From assembly GCA_030523385.1 (NCBI GenBank), contig JAUNIV010000070.1, positions 1-9,946 on the forward strand: 9,946 nt of DNA. Reading direction: 5' to 3'. This DNA comes from Bacteroidales bacterium (GTDB lineage: Bacteria; Bacteroidota; Bacteroidia; Bacteroidales; Bacteroidaceae). Under the pieces are notes generated by a model. That model saw nothing but the letters and a program-made list of their open reading frames with translations. It made no database searches and was not told the DNA's origin. The position numbers were made by a program, and so were the translations under genes. Shown here piece after piece: positions 6,381 to 9,946 of the stretch (its first letter is position 1; every line of letters starts with the position of its first letter).

Positions 6381-7428
6381 GGAAATCAATGATAGCAGAC
6401 AGAGTGTAGACAATTCTTCGTTGAAAAAGGTATTGGTGACCGGAGCCAGTGGCTTCATAGGCAGCTTCCTGGTGGAAGGAGCTTTGGAACGGGGCATGAA
6501 CGTGTGGGCAGGAGTGCGCTCTACCAGCAGCCGCAAGTATCTGAAAGACGAACGCATCGGCTTTGCCGAACTGGACTTTGCCCGTCCCGACAAACTGAAG
6601 GAACAGCTTGCCAGACACAAGGCAGAACATGGGGGATGGGACTACATCATACATTGCGCGGGTGTCACCAAATGCCTTCATAAGGAAGATTTTGACCGTG
6701 GAAACTATGAAGCCACCTGTCATCTGGTGGAGGCGTTGCAGGCATTGGACATGACCCCGAAGCTGTTTGTCTATATCAGTTCGCTCAGTATCTTCGGCCC
6801 TATTCGTGAACAAGACTATACACCCATCTGCGAACAAGACACGCCCCGTCCTAATACGGCATACGGCATCAGCAAACTGAAGTCCGAACGCTACCTCCAG
6901 TCGCTTTCCGGATTTCCTGTTGTCATTTTCCGTCCTACCGGTGTCTATGGCCCACGCGAACGCGACTATTTCCTGTTGGCCAAATCCATCCGCGGACACA
7001 TTGACTTTGCCGCCGGATTCCGCAGGCAGGACATTACTTTCATTTATGTAAAGGATTTGGTACAGGCGGTTTACCTCTCCATCGAGCAGGAAAAGTGCGG
7101 TCGTGCCTACTTCGTGAGTGACGGACAAGTGTATTCCAGCCGTGCCTTTTCCGATTTGATACAAAAAGAATTGGGTAATCCGTGGGTTCTTCGTATAAAA
7201 TGTCCGTTATTTGTTTTAAAAGTAGTATCTTTGCTGGCTGAATTTTCGGCGCGCTGTCTGGGAAAGACCAGTACGCTGAATGGCGATAAGTATAAAATAA
7301 TGAAACAACGTAATTGGCAATGCGACATCTCTCCTTTAGTGAACGAATTGGGTTATCAACCCCGTTATCCGTTGGACAAAGGAGTGAAGGAAATCATTGC
7401 CTGGTATAAGAAAGAAGGATGGCTCTAA
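6379..7428 (+). CDS. Extended short-chain dehydrogenase/reductase (NAD(P)-dependent epimerase/dehydratase-like)
   Basis: This 349-residue Rossmann-fold oxidoreductase opens its domain with KVLVTGASGFIG; the nucleotide-binding TGASGFIG is at 21-28. The expected blocks follow: DYIIHCAGVTK (88-98), YISSLS with the catalytic serine (132-137), the Y162-x3-K166 pair in AYGISKLKSE, and FRPTGVYGPRE (184-194), typical of the extended SDR class. The C-terminal 110 or so residues form the substrate-binding part and include a hydrophobic segment (LFVLKVVSLLAEF, about 277-289) that may lie near the membrane. The class includes sugar epimerases, dihydroflavonol-reductase-like, 3-beta-hydroxysteroid-dehydrogenase-like and ceramide-reductase-like enzymes; motifs alone do not choose among them. 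The next gene starts inside the 3' end of this one (10-base overlap), so the pair is probably translationally coupled. That favours a lipid rather than a nucleotide-sugar substrate, as an inference only. Confidence 0.9.
   Translation: MEINDSRQSVDNSSLKKVLVTGASGFIGSFLVEGALERGMNVWAGVRSTSSRKYLKDERIGFAELDFARPDKLKEQLARHKAEHGGWDYIIHCAGVTKCLHKEDFDRGNYEATCHLVEALQALDMTPKLFVYISSLSIFGPIREQDYTPICEQDTPRPNTAYGISKLKSERYLQSLSGFPVVIFRPTGVYGPRERDYFLLAKSIRGHIDFAAGFRRQDITFIYVKDLVQAVYLSIEQEKCGRAYFVSDGQVYSSRAFSDLIQKELGNPWVLRIKCPLFVLKVVSLLAEFSARCLGKTSTLNGDKYKIMKQRNWQCDISPLVNELGYQPRYPLDKGVKEIIAWYKKEGWL
7226..7233 (+). promoter_or_regulatory. Possible internal promoter ahead of the PAP2 gene (weak)
   Basis: TATCTTTG matches the Bacteroides -7 consensus TAnnTTTG exactly, inside the dehydrogenase gene and 186 bases before the PAP2 start. 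It sits in a locally AT-rich patch (about 7195-7235). A TTTG lies upstream at 7210-7213, but the 12-base gap is shorter than the usual 19 or so. It could give the PAP2 gene extra transcription or be a chance match in coding sequence. Confidence 0.2.
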
Positions 7429-8393
7429 ATTTACTCAAGCGGGTGGACAGTACGAAAGGCTTGTTTGCCGTCGAGAGCATTAGTCTGATATACAATGCTC
7501 TTACTACGATAATGATTCTGATTTTGTTTCCGCGCATGGATCATCCCGGCACGATGTTGCTGGAGCGTGCGGGCATCGTGCTGCTCACTTTTGTGCTGAT
7601 ATACATGTACCGCAAATATCCTTGCAGGCTGACGGCTTTTGTGCGGATGGCTGTGCAGATGGCTTTCTTAGCCTATTGGTATCCCGATACATTCGAATTC
7701 AACAGGCTTTTCCCTAACTTAGACCACTTCTTTGCATCGGCCGAACAGTTCCTGTTCCATTGTCAGCCTTCGGTAGAATTCAGCGAATGGCTCCCTTCCA
7801 TGTGGTTCAGCGAGCCGTTCAACTTAGGTTACTTTGCCTACTATCCAATGATTGCCATCGTGACGTTCTATTATTTCCTTTTCCGCTTCGAGTGGTTCGA
7901 GAAGATTTCCTTCGTACTTGTCACTTCCTTCTTCATCTATTACCTTATATATATACTGATACCTGTGGCCGGCCCGCAATTCTATTTCCCTGCCATCGGA
8001 ATGGACAATGTAGTAGCACAGCATTTTCCTGCCATAGGCGATTACTTCAACCACAACGACATCCTTTTGCCCGGTCCGGGCTTTGAACACGGATTCTTTT
8101 TCAATCTGGTAGAAGCCTCGCAGGAGGTGGGCGAACGGCCTACGGCAGCTTTCCCCAGCTCCCATGTAGGTATTTCTACGATTGTGATGATTATGGCGTG
8201 GCGCGTAAACCGCAAGTTGTGTGCTTGTCTGGCTCCGTTCTATGTGCTGCTGTGCTGTGCCACAGTCTATATCCAGGCGCACTATCTGATTGATGTGATT
8301 GCGGGATGGATTTCTTCGGTAATCATCTACGTCCTGGTTACGGAGATGTACAAACGCTGGTTCGCCTCGCGGGTGTTCAGGCTGGTTTGCTAA
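7419..8393 (+). CDS. Multi-pass PAP2-superfamily membrane enzyme, AUR1/inositol-phosphorylceramide-synthase-like
   Basis: This 324-residue integral membrane protein has about six to eight hydrophobic segments (roughly 21-37, 51-65, 74-88, 138-155, 162-184, 250-262, 268-284, 289-308). It keeps the PAP2 phosphatase/phosphotransferase residues in their AUR1-like form: AFPSSHVG with H249, and AHYLIDVIAG with H288 and D292, the usual phospho-histidine and charge-relay residues. VAGPQFYFP (183-191) resembles the conserved stretch before the active site in this subfamily. PAP2_3/AUR1-type enzymes dephosphorylate lipid phosphates or move a phospho-headgroup between lipids, for example phosphoinositol onto ceramide. 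Bacteroides makes sphingolipids and inositol lipids, so such a role is plausible, but the substrate is not readable here. Its ATG lies 10 bases before the end of the dehydrogenase gene in another frame, implying coupled translation. An undecaprenyl or phosphatidylglycerol phosphatase is the main alternative. Confidence 0.88.
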   Translation: MALNLLKRVDSTKGLFAVESISLIYNALTTIMILILFPRMDHPGTMLLERAGIVLLTFVLIYMYRKYPCRLTAFVRMAVQMAFLAYWYPDTFEFNRLFPNLDHFFASAEQFLFHCQPSVEFSEWLPSMWFSEPFNLGYFAYYPMIAIVTFYYFLFRFEWFEKISFVLVTSFFIYYLIYILIPVAGPQFYFPAIGMDNVVAQHFPAIGDYFNHNDILLPGPGFEHGFFFNLVEASQEVGERPTAAFPSSHVGISTIVMIMAWRVNRKLCACLAPFYVLLCCATVYIQAHYLIDVIAGWISSVIIYVLVTEMYKRWFASRVFRLVC

Positions 8394-8400
8394 GCCAATC

Positions 8401-8438
8401 CGGACAGCAAAACCGTACAGGCTGTCCGATTTCGGACA
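8401..8438 (+). terminator. Two overlapping, mutually exclusive hairpins after the PAP2 gene
   Basis: Eight bases after the PAP2 stop, CGGACAGC (8401-8408) pairs perfectly with GCTGTCCG (8421-8428) around a 12-base loop. TGTCCG (8423-8428) can instead pair with CGGACA (8433-8438) around ATTT. Both use the same central arm, so only one can form at a time. Either could be part of the 3' end of the operon. The first T-rich run is only at about 8456-8462, so this is not a textbook intrinsic terminator. The remaining gap up to 8570 shows no clear promoter; AACGTTTG (8524-8531) is one mismatch from the -7 consensus. Confidence 0.4.
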
Positions 8439-8570
8439 CATCTTGCTATTGTTATCTTTTTTATTATCAGCGTGATAAATCGTTGGCATGATTTTTGGAA
8501 TAAAAATAATGGCCGGACGATGCAACGTTTGGCGTGCTTAAAACGTCTAATAAATAAAAAACGTAACAAT

Positions 8571-9422
8571 ATGAAGAATTTAGTATCAACTTTGATGACC
8601 CTTGCTTTTCTGCTGGCAATAACCACCGCATGCGCAGAAAAGATTACCCCCAGTAAGAACTACGTGACCAAGAAGGTGAACGTAGGCAGTTTTGAAGGCA
8701 TATCCACCAGTTCTTCCGTAGATGTGATTTATACACAGACTTCGGGAAGCCAGAGCGTGGAAATCTATGCTCCCGCCAACTTGATTGACTACATTTATGC
8801 CCGTGTGGAAGACGGAATACTGAAAGTGGGATTCAAGTCACCTCGGAATAATTTCTCCATCAGCGGCTCACACAAGAAGGAAGTCAGGGTATCGGCTCCG
8901 GCTGTAAAGAGCCTGCAAGCCTCCAGTTCGGGCGATATTATCATTAAGAACGGATTAAAGGCAGACAAGCTGACTTTAAAGGCAAGCAGCAGCGGCGATG
9001 TAGTGGGAGGCAATATTTCGTGTGAGGATTTGTCGGCCAGCGCCAGCAGTTCGGGCGATGTCATATTGGAGAAGGTAACCTGTACGAATCTTTCTGCCAC
9101 TGCCAGCAGTTCGGGCGACGTGGAGATAAAGTCGCTGAAAGCTATCAACGTAGCTGCCAAGTCAAGCTCTTCGGGCGATGTGATACTGAAAGACGGCACT
9201 TGCACCAATGCCACTTACAGCGCATCAAGCAGTGGAGACGTAGAAGCCAAGGGACTGAAAGCTGTCAATGTGGTAGCCACAGCCAGCAGTTCGGGCGATG
9301 TGAGCTGTTATGCTACCGGCACACTGACGGCCCGGCCGTCCAGCAGTGGCGAAATATCCTACAAAGGCAATCCCGGCACCATTGACTATCAGCCGAAGAA
9401 AGGCTTGCGTAAGTTGGACTAA
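8571..9422 (+). CDS. Secreted head-GIN (DUF2807-like) beta-helix protein with SSSGD repeats
   Basis: This 283-residue envelope protein starts at the ATG at 8571, chosen because it places a signal peptide at the N-terminus (MKNLVSTLMTLAFLLAITTA). A GTG at 8472 in the same frame would bury that signal behind 33 residues. Export could be as a lipoprotein (Cys21, TTAC, a poor lipobox) or by signal peptidase I after A-C-A (residue 22). Residues about 35-110 (VGSFEGISTSSSVDVIYTQ, VEIYAPANLIDYI) match the start of putative auto-transporter adhesin, head-GIN/DUF2807 domains. Eight copies of SSSGD(I/V) or SSSGE(I) follow at residues 118, 139, 159, 179, 199, 219, 239 and 257, one turn per 20 residues, as in a right-handed parallel beta-helix. 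The family is common in Bacteroidetes; its role (surface scaffold or adhesion) is not established. It ends tail-to-tail with the dihydrouridine synthase gene. Confidence 0.88.
   Translation: MKNLVSTLMTLAFLLAITTACAEKITPSKNYVTKKVNVGSFEGISTSSSVDVIYTQTSGSQSVEIYAPANLIDYIYARVEDGILKVGFKSPRNNFSISGSHKKEVRVSAPAVKSLQASSSGDIIIKNGLKADKLTLKASSSGDVVGGNISCEDLSASASSSGDVILEKVTCTNLSATASSSGDVEIKSLKAINVAAKSSSSGDVILKDGTCTNATYSASSSGDVEAKGLKAVNVVATASSSGDVSCYATGTLTARPSSSGEISYKGNPGTIDYQPKKGLRKLD
8922..9356 (+). repeat. In-frame tandem repeat of about 60 bases encoding SSSGD turns
   Basis: Eight units begin with codons for SSSG(D/E)(V/I), with spacings of 21, 20, 20, 20, 20, 20 and 18 codons. The serine codons differ between units (TCC, AGC, AGT, TCT, TCA, TCG all occur), while Ser-Ser-Ser-Gly-Asp is kept. 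The array is therefore old and held by protein-level selection rather than a fresh DNA duplication. The units also seem to alternate: those from residues 159 and 199 continue with ILxxxTCTN, those from 179 and 219 with ExKxLKAxNV. This suggests a two-turn, roughly 40-residue ancestral unit. Confidence 0.85.
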
Positions 9423-9946
9423 ATGGCGTAATTCCCCCGGATGTAATCCAAGATGCTGAACAGCTCCTTCACCGTCTCAGCCCGCAGCATGGCGATGCGC
9501 GTATCCCTGAAGTTGGGAATGCCTTTGAATAGGGGAGAGGCAGCAAGGTGACGGCGCACATGCAGGATGCCGCGACGCTCGTCCAGCAGATTGACACTAT
9601 CCAATACTTCCTGGCGAAGAACATTCAGCTTCCAGTCGAAAGACAGGGGCGGGAGTTCTTCGCCGGTTTGCAAATAATGCTTCACTTCCTTGAATATCCA
9701 CGGGCGTCCGAAGCTGGCGCGGCCTATCATCACGCCATCCACCCCATAACGGTCGAAACACTCGCGGGCGCGTTGCGGGGTAGTTACGTCACCGTTGCCT
9801 ATCACGGGTATGCGCATGCGCGGATTCCGCTTCACTTCCCCTATCAGTGTCCAGTCGGCTTCGCCGGTGTACATTTGGGCACGGGTGCGGCCATGGATAG
9901 TCAGTGCTTCTATGCCGCAGTCTTGCAGTTGTTCGGCCAGATCTAC
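9419..9946 (-). CDS. dusB: tRNA-dihydrouridine synthase, C-terminal part (DusB/NifR3-like)
   Basis: This is the last 175 residues of a flavin-dependent tRNA-dihydrouridine synthase, which reduces specific uridines in tRNA using NADPH and FMN; the N-terminal half lies past the right edge. Visible signatures are LTIHGRTRAQMYTGEADW, then IPVIGNGDV and GVDGVMIGRASFGRPWIF, the late strands of the TIM barrel that bind the FMN phosphate. A C-terminal helical tRNA-binding domain follows and includes HVRRHLA. The HGRTR...GEADW form favours the DusB/NifR3 branch over DusA or DusC, though the exact subtype is not certain from this part. The stop codon (complement of 9419-9421) interlocks with that of the convergent repeat-protein gene, leaving no room for a terminator between them. 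Confidence 0.95.
   Translation of the reverse strand, partial: VDLAEQLQDCGIEALTIHGRTRAQMYTGEADWTLIGEVKRNPRMRIPVIGNGDVTTPQRARECFDRYGVDGVMIGRASFGRPWIFKEVKHYLQTGEELPPLSFDWKLNVLRQEVLDSVNLLDERRGILHVRRHLAASPLFKGIPNFRDTRIAMLRAETVKELFSILDYIRGNYAI

Noticed and set aside
6343..7164. A 273-codon minus-strand reading frame opposite the dehydrogenase
   Set aside because: The plus strand carries all the SDR motifs; the antisense protein has no recognisable features.
7824..8525. A 233-codon minus-strand reading frame opposite the PAP2 gene and the following gap
   Set aside because: The protein is hydrophilic and featureless and is the complement of membrane-segment and active-site codons.
8922..9356. Regular spacing of about 60 bases considered as a CRISPR array
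   Set aside because: The repeats are degenerate at the DNA level, stay in frame, and encode a continuous exported repeat protein; there are no identical direct repeats or cas genes.

Overview
The window looks like chromosomal DNA from a gut-type Bacteroides or close relative (order Bacteroidales). The evidence is a SusC/RagA-type TonB-linked outer-membrane transporter, a Bacteroides-type -7 promoter octamer (TAnnTTTG), signal peptides cleaved before Gln, a head-GIN (DUF2807-like) secreted protein, and an AAA-ATPase-like/PD-(D/E)XK protein of a kind that is multicopy in these genomes. This placement comes from reading protein motifs, not from a database search.

Layout. Positions 1-1077 (minus) hold the N-terminal 359 residues of a SusC-like transporter, which runs off the left edge. 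Positions 1078-1528 are a gene-free, AT-rich stretch. It has three nested or adjacent inverted repeats just upstream of the transporter and two related 24-bp palindromes nearer the next gene. Positions 1529-3676 (minus) encode ribonuclease R. A divergent promoter region (3677-3868) separates it from a rightward block: an AAA-ATPase-like/PD-(D/E)XK nuclease-fold protein (3869-5443), an exported probable beta-barrel protein of unknown function (5454-6335), an extended short-chain dehydrogenase (6379-7428) and, overlapping it by 10 bases, a multi-pass PAP2/AUR1-like membrane enzyme (7419-8393). A 177-base gap with mutually exclusive hairpins follows. Then comes an exported or lipidated beta-helix protein with eight SSSGD/E repeats (8571-9422), whose stop codon interlocks with that of a convergent tRNA-dihydrouridine synthase gene (9419 to the right edge, minus).

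How the genes may work together. RNase R and the dihydrouridine synthase are RNA-metabolism housekeeping genes. The clearest functional unit is the dehydrogenase/PAP2 pair, whose overlap implies translational coupling. A Rossmann reductase plus an AUR1-like lipid phosphotransferase or phosphatase suggests membrane-lipid (possibly sphingolipid or inositol-lipid) chemistry, but the substrate is not visible in the sequence. The short gaps from 3869 to 8393 allow one transcript, though the first two genes need not share that role. I see no CRISPR array, insertion sequence, tRNA or rRNA gene, or recognisable defence or phage cluster.
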